Shown here one piece after another: positions 18,023 to 24,714 of a stretch of 24,714 nt of DNA. Source of the stretch: Chondrus crispus (taxonomy: Eukaryota > Rhodophyta > Florideophyceae > Gigartinales > Gigartinaceae). Location: assembly GCF_000350225.1 (NCBI RefSeq), contig NW_005178570.1, positions 1 to 24,714 of the forward strand. Direction: 5' to 3'. How positions within the stretch are numbered: the first letter of the stretch is position 1; the number at the start of each line of letters is the position of its first letter. The notes below the pieces were generated by a model. It was not told where the DNA came from, did not search any database, and worked only from the letters and a program-made list of their open reading frames with translations. The position numbers were made by a program, and so were the translations under genes.

Positions 18023-18517
18023 TTTAGCGGTGCGCAGGGTTATTAAAATGAACAGAGTGACTTACTTGTGTTGAATGGTTTTGCAAAGCGGTTCTTGAGT
18101 TGGACACACTTCGGGTTGCAGGTTGAGTGGCTCTCAGGGTTAGTGAGTGGTTGTGCCTGGCCCCTTTTGCTTTCCCCGTCCGAACGCCGCGCCTTTTATA
18201 GAAATCGTAGCTGAAACTTAAAACAATACAGTACCTGCTAGACTATAATAAACTATCTTTTCACTTTACAACTAATCTCCATACAATCGCTTATGTCCTT
18301 GCCTTCAATCTCCCCGACCATCCTCTTTAGTACTAGTGGATACTGTACTCCTCCTTTGACAATTCCTTTAGGTATGGCATAGAAATTATGTTGTAGTTCT
18401 ATGCCATCCTTTTAAAGAATGGAGGAGCCAGTCCATTCGGGAAGGACACGCGCAGTATGTTTATAAAAAGTAAAATTACAAAGACATACATACTGTGCTT
18501 GTCCTTCAACCGTTATA
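18023..18517 (-). repeat. 5' LTR of the first gypsy element
   Basis: The 495-bp partner of the 12259-12750 LTR, with three extra bases (CTCCTCCTTTGAC against CTCCTCTGAC). Its outer end reads TATAACGG instead of TGTAACGG, so the canonical TG has mutated. This LTR would carry the promoter for the genomic RNA. No clean TATA box is obvious to me. Confidence 0.9.
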
Positions 18518-18522
18518 GAAGG
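18518..18522. repeat. Target-site duplication GAAGG, right copy
   Basis: This is the right copy of the 5-bp duplication made on insertion of the 12259-18517 element. Deleting the element plus one copy restores the transposon's inverted repeat, which confirms the boundary. Confidence 0.8.
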
Positions 18523-18537
18523 GGGCAATTTGGTAAT
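18523..18537. repeat. Left TIR of the pogo-like element, inner part
   Basis: GGGCAATTTGGTAAT completes the left inverted repeat begun at 12246-12258. The same 15-16 bp word recurs at 18716-18731, about 193 bp further in, as a subterminal repeat. Confidence 0.85.
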
Positions 18538-18735
18538 TCTTTTGAAAGTGCCCCACAAATATTGTATGGCACTATCCCGAACAGCCATACAGCATCTGTT
18601 GCAGGCAGAGAAGTGTCCCCCTACTTCCTACACCCGGATAACGATGGCAAAATAGAGCATTTCGAAGCAATATGACCTTTTCACAAACGCGAAAATAGCT
18701 CCCAAATCAAGAAAAGGGCAATTTGGTAATTTTAC
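18532..18735. other. Left subterminal region of the pogo-like element
   Basis: About 200 bp of non-coding sequence lies between the two left copies of the GGGCAATTTGGTAATT motif (18523 and 18716). No gene is seen. Confidence 0.5.
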
Positions 18736-18945
18736 TTACGTATGCGAAAGCGACAACAGAGAATCGGCAACATCATTTTCACTGCTTGGGTCCTTTCTCA
18801 CGGCCTGCTTAGAAGGTGTAGAGGTCATCGCCGCTTCACAATTTGCAGTAGATGAAACAACAGCATGCTCAAGGGGTCGCAAAGATGGAAACCTTGGATC
18901 CACAGCTTTCTCTCCCATCTTACTGCCACCAGCTGCTTTCGCCAC

Positions 18946-20656
18946 TCATCGCTGCTCGCGCCTGCGATCACGATCTGCCTTTTCTTTGGCCTTCCGCACC
19001 TTCGCAGCAGCACCAGCTGCATCCTTCGCTTTTCTGATTTGGATAACATCGTCCAAGGTCAAGTATATCGCTGGTGTCCCTTTTTGGAGCTCCACACTTT
19101 TCTGCCGAACCACTTGCCGAAAACCACCGCTCCTAAACCCAGTGCTTGACATTAGAATGTTATTGACGCTTCTGTTCTTACTCAAAAGAATTTCAACATC
19201 TCTTAGTCCCGTAGTCCGGTCAGTCGCTACGGCAAAAGTGTTGCGGAGACTTCGAAAAATCCTACTGTCACTGTTTCGGGTTCTGCTTGCCACATTCTTA
19301 GATGATTCTTTGATGAGTTCGGGGTTGTGGACAACCCCAGTTGGTCCTTTTTTCATGAACCTGTCAAGAAAAGAGTAGTTCATGGGCCATAAACCGGGGT
19401 TTTCGAAGCTTGACCTTATCTTATCCACGGTAATATCACTGTAAGCCAATGCAGCAACCATCAGATTGGAACGCACGGACCGCACGTCTAGTGTGGTTTC
19501 CTTCTGCAAGAGATCTCTGTGCATCCGCATGCTTTTAAAGGCACTGTTAACGTCCTGATCGCACGGTTGAAGGAAATGGGTCGTATTTGACGGCGATTGT
19601 ACGACTTCGCATTTTTTTTGCTTGCAAAGTTCAAGCCATTCATACCCTTCACGGGAAGAGTGGCCATCCAGATTCATACAGTACGGCAGCTCGGCAGGGA
19701 ATTCCTTTCTCACACATCGATCTATGTACTCGACGACATGAGATATGAGACGTTTTTCCATACTTCCTTTATCCGCTGTCATGATTACTGTTCCCTCATG
19801 ATACCAATGTTCGGCTGACAATCGACTTGTAGTTGGTGAAGGGCATATTATTTCCGCAGGTTTAAGTGGAGACATCCACCCACTCATCACGTCTTTCCTT
19901 CCACAGTGAAAAGCGGGGGAACTTTTCGCCCAGAAGTAGAAACGGCCACTACGAGTGTGATGTGTTTGTTGGTTTTTCGGGCCTGAGCAGCCATGTATCC
20001 GCCATGTTGAGTCGCAGAGGACCCGAAAACCTTCTTCCGTTCGCCGTATTGGCAGTCGACTGCCGTCTCGTCGACGTTCCAAAGCTGGGCGGGGTCCCGA
20101 AAAATATCGGGATTGGCATGCTCGACCTTTTTCAATGCATCTGAAAAAGTTGATACATGTCCGAAATTTTCGGCCTTCAGCTTTGCTATGTCTTTGTTCT
20201 CGGCTTTTCAGTATGTTACGTCTCTGTTGATAGCCCGCCAGTGCCTTATCGTGTCCTGAGACGGCCTACCCGACTCCATCTGGAATCCGGCACGCCCATC
20301 GGACGCTATGTCGGCCTTTATTTTTCTGACATCGCCGTTGGAGAGTGCGAGTCCCTTCTCGGCAGCAAAATTGATCCTCTTTTTTATCAACACGGACTCT
20401 GGTTCGCTGATAACTGTACGTCTACCTCTGCGGTTAGCTTTTAGGGACAAAACGGCATCGAGTGTAAGGTCATCATCAGCCTTCAAGGCACGATAAATGC
20501 GATCAATTGTCGCTCGGGGTACTTTTGTAATTTTCACAACGGCAGACCTCTTTTTGCCGTCACGGAGGAGGGAAGTGGTTTTTGTTCTTTCATTACGGCG
20601 TCGCGTTCTTGTCTTTTTTTCTCAATCGCGCTCTGCATGCGCATGGACAGACCCAT
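18946..20656 (-). pseudogene. DDE_1 (pogo/Tigger-like) transposase
   Basis: Translation probably began at ATG 20656 (MGLSMRMQSAIEKKRQERDA). A frameshift near 20540 leads into a helix-turn-helix segment (VPRATIDRIYRAL) and a second DNA-binding region with GRPSQDTIRHWRA. An in-frame TGA lies at 20208-20210. The catalytic core follows: first Asp in LWNVDETAV (20072-20070), a frameshift near 19895, second Asp in NLDGHSS (19668-19666) and third in FLQPCDQDV (19560-19558). This is a DD35D spacing with the N-T-T-H-x-L-Q-P context typical of pogo transposases. The tail is rich in K, A and R and meets TGA at 18946; in-frame sequence continues to 18736. The enzyme would have cut and pasted the flanking inverted repeats. 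Four breaks make this copy dead. Confidence 0.88.
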
Positions 20657-20859
20657 GGTTCCCTGAAACCCGAGGTCACAGTCATGATGTCAGAGCTGCA
20701 GGAAGCAGATGGGCGAGCGTAAAGGCACTGTGGGAGTGCAAACGTTTGAATTTTGGCGGACTTTTCCCGTCCGCAGCAACGAGGGAAGACGGACTGGGTT
20801 GTACGACTATTGTCAGCAACTTGTACGTGCGTTTGAGGTAAACTGGTAGGGGAATAATA

Positions 20860-20908
20860 AAAATTACCAAATTGCCCCCGATTACCAAATTGCCCCTTTC
20901 CGGAAGGG
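20860..20908. repeat. Right TIR of the pogo-like element with adjacent subterminal copy
   Basis: The right inverted repeat is 20881-20908 (ATTACCAAATTGCCCC, then TTTCCGGAAGGG). Directly inside it, at 20860-20879, is a second copy, AAAATTACCAAATTGCCCCC. With the left copies at 18523 and 18716, the element has two motif copies at each end, but spaced differently: side by side on the right and 193 bp apart on the left. They are probable transposase-binding sites. Confidence 0.8.
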
Positions 20909-20929
20909 TACAGGAAATACAAGTGCACT

Positions 20930-21329
20930 GGAGTGGACGCGTGTATCGTTCGAGACAGCCAGTAGAAACTATTCTTTGCGATGCACGCATCGCGAGTCGT
21001 AGACGTTTCCGCGGAAAGAAAAAGGAAACAAAAAGAAAGGTTTCTATTGCAATTCCTGAAAAATATTGAATACATTACAGTATTGGGGTGTGACTGTACA
21101 CGGAAGAAGTGTCCGGCACGAAAGGTATGTTGCGCGTGAATAGGCTGTTGGGGTGAAAACGGGGTACATCGTCCCGTGTCTTACCCGTGTGTGTTTTTTT
21201 GTGATGTGTCTGTCCTCCGCCGTACAGGACGACCGAAAACCACCGCATTTATACTCTTTTTGCGCGCGGTCTACAATTACTAACTTCAATTTCCAATTAC
21301 TTACACTGGTCCCAACCACGTGTCACACA
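20930..21329 (-). repeat. Candidate 3' LTR of the second gypsy element
   Basis: On the minus strand, a purine-rich CTAAGTGGAGGGT is followed at 21329 by TGTGTGACACGTGGTTGGGA, a plausible PPT-LTR junction. A TATAAAT box lies 75 bp further on. A TG...CA end is possible near 20930 (CCACTCCAGTGCA). The unit would be about 400 bp and would sit just outside the right end of the pogo-like element. The partner LTR is outside the window, so this is inference from position and signals, not from a matched pair. Confidence 0.35.
21247..21253 (-). promoter_or_regulatory. TATA box candidate
   Basis: The minus strand reads GAGTATAAATGCGG. It is well placed to be the U3 promoter of the candidate LTR at 20930-21329. 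It faces away from the H3-tail gene, so it is unlikely to serve that gene. Confidence 0.4.
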
Positions 21330-21678
21330 ACCCTCCACTTAGGCGGGGCCACGGGCCCCGACCACTCAGATTTTGCCTTTGATTTTGATTTTCCTTCACC
21401 CTCCAGTCTATATCAACACAGACCTGGGGCTCGGAGCCCCCTTCCCTTCCTGTGGAATCTGCCGTCGCTACTCGTTCGCCTTTCTCGTTCAATGTCAGCC
21501 TCGGTTTAGCTCTTCCGGCCTCCTGCTTCCTGCGCTGCTCAGCTCTCGCCGCTCTTCCGCGTTGCCTCCGTGGTCCTCGTCGTAGCTTAGACCTCCTGTT
21601 TCCCGCCAGATCGAGAGGCACGCAGGTGGGGTTTCAGTCCTCGTGTGCCCTCTTTGGCCCCCCTCATAGCGTAATACG

Positions 21679-22506
21679 ATGGCGAGGACCAAGCAGACAG
21701 CTGCGAAGAGCACGGGAGGTAAGCGTCCGCGGAAGCGGCTGGCTCTGAAAGCTGCACGCTTCGCCAGCCGCGACCACTTAATGTTCGAGCTCTCATCTCG
21801 AACAGATGTAACCAAGGTTTCCAAGACGGGCTCCATGTTCCACATTTGGGTGGCCAGCGGGCATCGCCGTTACGCCGTAACAGAACAAGAGTTCAACAGC
21901 CTTCTAGGAGATCATATTACCGCCCTGCCCCACCGCAAGCCAGATGAAGAGGTCTCTCTCGAAGAGATATGGCGTCTTGGTCTCACAGAGTCGTTGTCGG
22001 ACACAAACCAGTACTGTATTATCGGCGACGGTGAGTGGAACATTGAGTTCATCTATCTCGACGTTGACAACACGTACTATGGCGTCGATGCCGCAACCAA
22101 CCTTCCTCACCGTATTTTGCTATACACTCTAGCAATTTCCGGAACTGGGAATAGTACAACTCACAAGATTGTTGACGATCTCTTCCAGTTTGGTGGGAGA
22201 CACCGAATTAGTGCTTTCTTAAGTATTGATCGTTTTTGCACCGATCAAAAGGGCAGGAGTCTGAAGATGATACATGGTCGTTCCAGGGCGGTCAATCCTC
22301 GGACTCCGATCTACCGCGTTTCCACACACGGGACCGTGCGGTTCCGAGATAATAGTGACATGTGCATCTCCGCCGCCGTCTGCAACGGTCTCCAACTACT
22401 AGGGTCTTCGAACCTTGCCGTCAAGTACTGGGATCTTTTAGTCCGCAACAGCCTCCTCTTCGAGAGGGACCGGCTCTCCGTCGCGTCGAATCCGAGATTT
22501 CCATGA
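21679..22506 (+). CDS. Histone H3 N-tail mimic fused to an unknown domain
   Basis: The frame is 275 aa from an ATG with a good context (ACGATGG). After the initiator Met, residues 1-26 match the canonical H3 tail at 22 of 26 positions; differences are R8A, A15R, Q19R and T22L. H3 positions K4, K9, S10, T11, K14, K18 and K23 are kept. Similarity stops at residue 27, and no histone fold follows. Residues about 50-275 form an unrecognised domain (GSMFHIWVASGHRRYAVTEQ near 51-70, WNIEFIYLDVDN near 120-131). At residues 226-240 a DMCISAAVCNGLQLL segment looks like the Cys-x6-Asn entry helix of papain-fold proteases. The frame appears to continue in +1 (22442-22891). It lies antisense between a gypsy pol gene and a candidate LTR. 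It may be an element-borne gene for binding chromatin readers or writers; that role is inference. Confidence 0.75.
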   Translation: MARTKQTAAKSTGGKRPRKRLALKAARFASRDHLMFELSSRTDVTKVSKTGSMFHIWVASGHRRYAVTEQEFNSLLGDHITALPHRKPDEEVSLEEIWRLGLTESLSDTNQYCIIGDGEWNIEFIYLDVDNTYYGVDAATNLPHRILLYTLAISGTGNSTTHKIVDDLFQFGGRHRISAFLSIDRFCTDQKGRSLKMIHGRSRAVNPRTPIYRVSTHGTVRFRDNSDMCISAAVCNGLQLLGSSNLAVKYWDLLVRNSLLFERDRLSVASNPRFP

Positions 22507-22891
22507 CGCTGGAAAACACCTTAATCAAGATGAAGTCGCTCTCCGCGGGTCGCTTCTTCGTAGTCCATCTCTCGGACTCCTCCTGAGGCTTGACCCGGGT
22601 GTCTATGTCGCGACTTTAGAAGGCTTGCCCCACATAATGCACAGCATCTGCGTCTCGACCATACATTCCATTGTACTTGATTGTATGGAGGGGTTTCCGC
22701 TTCGGCTCTGCGCCGGCGCGGTCAAAGCATGCGTTGGAGCAGACGGGATCTTCGTTGGCGTCTCCGAACTGCGCCAAGTTCTCGTCGTCACCCCTTCCAA
22801 GAAGAAACGGAGCAGAATTGGACGCGCAAGCAGCCGCAGAGCACACAAGAAAGCCGCGATTTGGGGATCGGGAAGTTCTATTCAGCATTAG
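22442..22891 (+). pseudogene. Continuation of the H3-tail protein in the +1 frame
   Basis: This 149-codon open stretch overlaps the end of the preceding frame by 65 bp and has no good start of its own. It encodes RIRDFHDAGKHLNQDEVALR, a leucine-rich helix, then LPHIMHSICV (His at 22631-22633) and HSIVLDCMEG (Asp at 22679-22681). A basic tail, TPSKKKRSRIGRASSRRAHK, has nuclear-localisation character. With Cys229 of the upstream frame, the Cys, His and Asp (16 residues after His) fall in the order and spacing of papain-fold peptidases. The +1 shift may be a mutation, a sequencing error, a programmed frameshift or an unrecognised intron. Confidence 0.55.
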
Positions 22892-23015
22892 AGGTCATTG
22901 GTGATTCCCATTGTCTCCATGACCCACTCTCTATCTACTTGTAGCAAGCAATCAGTACTTCATATGCATTTCACTATCTTTCAATTCAAAGCGTAAAAAT
23001 CCCTAATCATTTGCC
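22892..23015. other. Spacer between the convergent H3-tail gene and gypsy pol
   Basis: The 124 bp hold the 3' ends of two converging genes. The minus strand has a purine stretch, AGTAGATAGAGAGTGGGT (about 22925-22945), which is an alternative PPT candidate. I see no matching LTR start right after it. Confidence 0.4.
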
Positions 23016-24714
23016 TCACTGAAGGTGCAACGGTTGCCTCCTGTAGAGGACCAGCCTTCTGGCATGTATCTCCCTTCTCGAGTAGCGTTGATGCGGCGAC
23101 ACTAGGGTGTACCGCGGGTGGCGCACACCAGCAACTCGGCATGGGCCATAGAACTTCGACAAGGCGATAGGCCATTTCTGCATGGGCCCGAGGGCAGCCC
23201 CTTTTGCGACCAACACTTCGTCGCCCACATTGAAAGTTGCTTCGCGACCGTCTGTTAATGTGGTTGCAGCTCTGCGCCCGATTATTCTTGTTGCCCGCAT
23301 CGCCCTGGCTTGCAAGAGTTCCATTTGCCGGTGGCGAATCTCGGAGACTCCGAAGAGAGGCTCTTGGTCTCCAGGCGCCATCCTGGGCAACAACCCATAA
23401 AGCAGCTCGAACGGGGACAATCCCACCGCCATCCTCCTGCGACGGTATCCATATAGGACTTGACGTAAAGCATCGTCCCACTCAACAATTGTAGGCGAGG
23501 CACCGAGAATCATCTTACGGACTGCTCTCTTCAATGTGCCGACCATCTGCTCTGCCCGTCCGTTCGACATGGGCGCATAGGCGAGCACTGTCTTCCACGT
23601 AATCCCGTTTCGTGCCATGAAGGTATTTAGGACCGACGCTGTGAAACATGTAGCGTTGTCCGAGACAACGACACGTGGTAACCCAAAACAGGGGATTATC
23701 TCTTCTTTCACGAACTTCAGCACCTCCTCTGCCGTCGAGGTGACGGTGGCCTTCACAATTGGCCAGCCAGTCAGGTGCTCCACGGCAATAAGGATGTACC
23801 TCCCTCCAGAGGGCGTACGAGGCAATGGTCCCGCAAAATCGATGGAGTATGTATCAAATAACGAAGTCATGGGAAATCGAAGGGTCTTGTACTTCGGAAT
23901 TGGTGTGGCTTTCTGACAACCGTCACAACACCGAACGTAGTCGTTCACGTCTCGGTGGACGGCAGGCCACCAATATTGGTCCAAGACGAATCTCTTCATC
24001 GTTTGCAGATCCCAATGGCCTATTTCGTCGTGAAAGGCTCTAACGATCCTTCTGCGAGCCCCTTTAGGCAGGATAGCGCGTAATCCATTGTTTGTCCTAC
24101 GGAACAGTTGTTCATTACAAGCCATGAAACGTTTTGCGCTTCGGCGGTTGAGCCGACGTCGACGAGCATCCACTTCCCTCATATCAATACCCCCGAGGTG
24201 CCTTGAAATGTCAATAAGATGGGGTTCCCACTCCATTTGCGCCTCTAGAGGATCCGAGACACTGCAGACAAGATCTCCCTCGTTGTCAGAGTCGACTCCA
24301 TCCTCGCCCTTGGCTTTCAGGCGGGACAGGAAGTCAGCTGCACCGTTCTTTCCTCCCGGGCGGTACTTAATTTCGAATTCGTATTCTGCTAGGAAGTCCA
24401 TCCACCTTTCCAACCTCCCGTGAATGTCTTTCTTCTTAAAGGCATACTTCAGGGCTTGGTGGTCTGTTATTAGCGTGAACTTCTGTATTGAAAGCAGGTA
24501 AACTCGGAACTTCTTCAAAGCGAAGATCACTGCCAGGGCCTCTCGCTCACAGGCGGAATAGTTCCTCTCGGCTGACGTTATCGTGCGACTTGCGTACTGG
24601 ATCGGGTGGACTTTCCTGTCCTCTTTTCGTTGGGCCATAACCGCTCCGACTGCGACCCAGGATGCATCAGTCTCCACGACAAAAGGTTGTTCAAAGTCCG
24701 GAAACGCCAAGACT
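23016..24714 (-). CDS. pol (RNase H-integrase part) of a second Ty3/gypsy element, partial
   Basis: An uninterrupted frame of at least 564 aa enters from the right edge of the window and stops at 23016. Its RNase H domain shows VVETDASWVAVGAVMAQ, CEREALAVIF, TLITDHQALKY and ADFLSR. An HHCC finger follows (FHDEIGH, then CCDGC). The integrase core has DD35E spacing: SIDFAGPLP, VVSDNATCF and GRAEQMVG, with exactly 35 residues between the second Asp and the Glu. The C-terminus has a GPY/F-like YGPCRV and no obvious chromodomain. It is clearly a different lineage from the 12259-18517 element in sequence and codon choice. No stops or shifts are seen, so this copy could be functional. RT, protease and gag lie beyond the window. 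Confidence 0.95.
   Translation of the reverse strand, partial: VLAFPDFEQPFVVETDASWVAVGAVMAQRKEDRKVHPIQYASRTITSAERNYSACEREALAVIFALKKFRVYLLSIQKFTLITDHQALKYAFKKKDIHGRLERWMDFLAEYEFEIKYRPGGKNGAADFLSRLKAKGEDGVDSDNEGDLVCSVSDPLEAQMEWEPHLIDISRHLGGIDMREVDARRRRLNRRSAKRFMACNEQLFRRTNNGLRAILPKGARRRIVRAFHDEIGHWDLQTMKRFVLDQYWWPAVHRDVNDYVRCCDGCQKATPIPKYKTLRFPMTSLFDTYSIDFAGPLPRTPSGGRYILIAVEHLTGWPIVKATVTSTAEEVLKFVKEEIIPCFGLPRVVVSDNATCFTASVLNTFMARNGITWKTVLAYAPMSNGRAEQMVGTLKRAVRKMILGASPTIVEWDDALRQVLYGYRRRRMAVGLSPFELLYGLLPRMAPGDQEPLFGVSEIRHRQMELLQARAMRATRIIGRRAATTLTDGREATFNVGDEVLVAKGAALGPMQKWPIALSKFYGPCRVAGVRHPRYTLVSPHQRYSRREIHARRLVLYRRQPLHLQ

Larger units (their letters stand above)
12259..18517 (-). mobile_element. 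Ty3/gypsy LTR retrotransposon, full-length but defective
   Basis: The element is 6,259 bp with two LTRs, PBS, PPT, gag and pol in the order PR-RT-RH-IN, all on the minus strand. This order defines Ty3/gypsy. LTRs differ by nine substitutions and one 3-nt indel over about 492 bp (about 98% identity), so insertion was fairly recent. Coding damage comprises a gag frameshift, two or more shifts around the gag-PR and PR-RT junctions, a changed RT active site, two in-frame stops and an IN frameshift. The C-terminus of IN is chromodomain-like. The element also carries an unusual extra ORF between the 5' LTR and gag. Confidence 0.95.
12244..20910 (-). mobile_element. Pogo/Tigger-like (DDE_1) DNA transposon, interrupted by an LTR retrotransposon
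   Basis: Removing the retrotransposon and one copy of its GAAGG duplication leaves an element of about 2.4 kb with terminal inverted repeats matching at 26 of 28 positions. The tips read CCCTTCCCGAAGGGGGCAAT (left, split at the insertion) and CCCTTCCGGAAAGGGGCAAT (right, reverse complement), each followed by TTGGTAAT. Both tips are flanked by TA (12244-12245 and 20909-20910), as expected for the Tc1/mariner/pogo superfamily. On the left, the sequence also reads TACAGTACCC, so the true tip could be three bases further out. The minus strand carries a broken transposase, so the copy is non-autonomous. Confidence 0.8.
20930..24714 (-). mobile_element. Second Ty3/gypsy element, 3' part, with antisense ORF (proposed extent)
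   Basis: The right part is certain from the integrase frame at 23016-24714. The left boundary is proposed from a PPT-like tract and LTR-like start at 21329 and a TATA box at 21253. If right, the element carries about 1.7 kb between pol and the 3' LTR, holding the H3-tail gene in antisense. Plant gypsy families such as Grande and RIRE2 are known to have antisense ORFs in this place. The alternative is that the H3-tail gene is an independent gene beside an element whose 3' LTR is lost. Confidence 0.4.

Noticed and set aside
21301..21845. Minus-strand frames opposite the start of the H3-tail gene
   Set aside because: The plus frame has the specific H3-tail match. The antisense frames have no motif.
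22981..23481. 166-codon minus-strand frame
   Set aside because: It is an out-of-frame shadow of the integrase C-terminus encoded at 23016 onward.

Overview
The window is nuclear DNA of a eukaryote, dense in repeats and mobile elements. It contains a relic of an intron-bearing P-glycoprotein-type ABC transporter, two Ty3/gypsy retrotransposons, a pogo/Tigger-like DNA transposon, a tyrosine-recombinase gene, several minisatellites, and a gene that begins with a near copy of the histone H3 tail. I cannot fix the lineage from sequence alone. A florideophyte red alga such as a Chondrus relative is my guess, held with low confidence.

Layout. Positions 1-375 are a degenerate tandem repeat of about 27 bp. 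Positions 557-965 carry a dispersed, inverted AAAACGTATCGTSCC motif. The stretch to about 4450 has no gene I can defend, only two 49-bp direct repeats near 3749-3920. From 4458 to 10564, pieces of an ABCB transporter lie on the minus strand: an NBD2 C-terminus at 4458-4700, and a TMD1-NBD1-TMD2 mosaic at 9466-10564 with one recognisable spliceosomal intron. Between these pieces, also on the minus strand, are a Crypton/XerC-like tyrosine recombinase (5627-6970) and an upstream gene for a charged low-complexity protein (7028-7852). Positions 10600-11850 are three successive low-complexity or minisatellite arrays. Two short-loop hairpins lie at 11429-11463 and 12097-12148.

Positions 12244-20910 are a nested pair. 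A pogo-like (DDE_1) DNA transposon, with a transposase pseudogene on the minus strand and 28-bp terminal inverted repeats, was entered by a Ty3/gypsy LTR retrotransposon (12259-18517, minus strand). The insertion fell inside the transposon's left inverted repeat and made a 5-bp GAAGG target duplication. The retrotransposon has about 98% identical LTRs, a PBS, a PPT, gag, PR-RT-RH-IN and an extra 5' ORF with two U1-type zinc fingers. It is broken by stops, frameshifts and a YLDD-to-YLYD change.

From about 20930 to the window end there is probably a second, different Ty3/gypsy element on the minus strand. It has an intact RNase H-integrase reading frame (23016 to the edge). Its candidate 3' LTR with a TATA box lies near 21329-20930. 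Between pol and that LTR, in antisense orientation, is an ORF (21679-22506, continued in the +1 frame to 22891). Its first 26 residues after Met match the histone H3 tail at 22 positions, and its remainder carries a C...H...D pattern suggestive of a papain-fold cysteine protease. This histone-tail mimic, apparently carried by a retrotransposon, is the most interesting item in the window.
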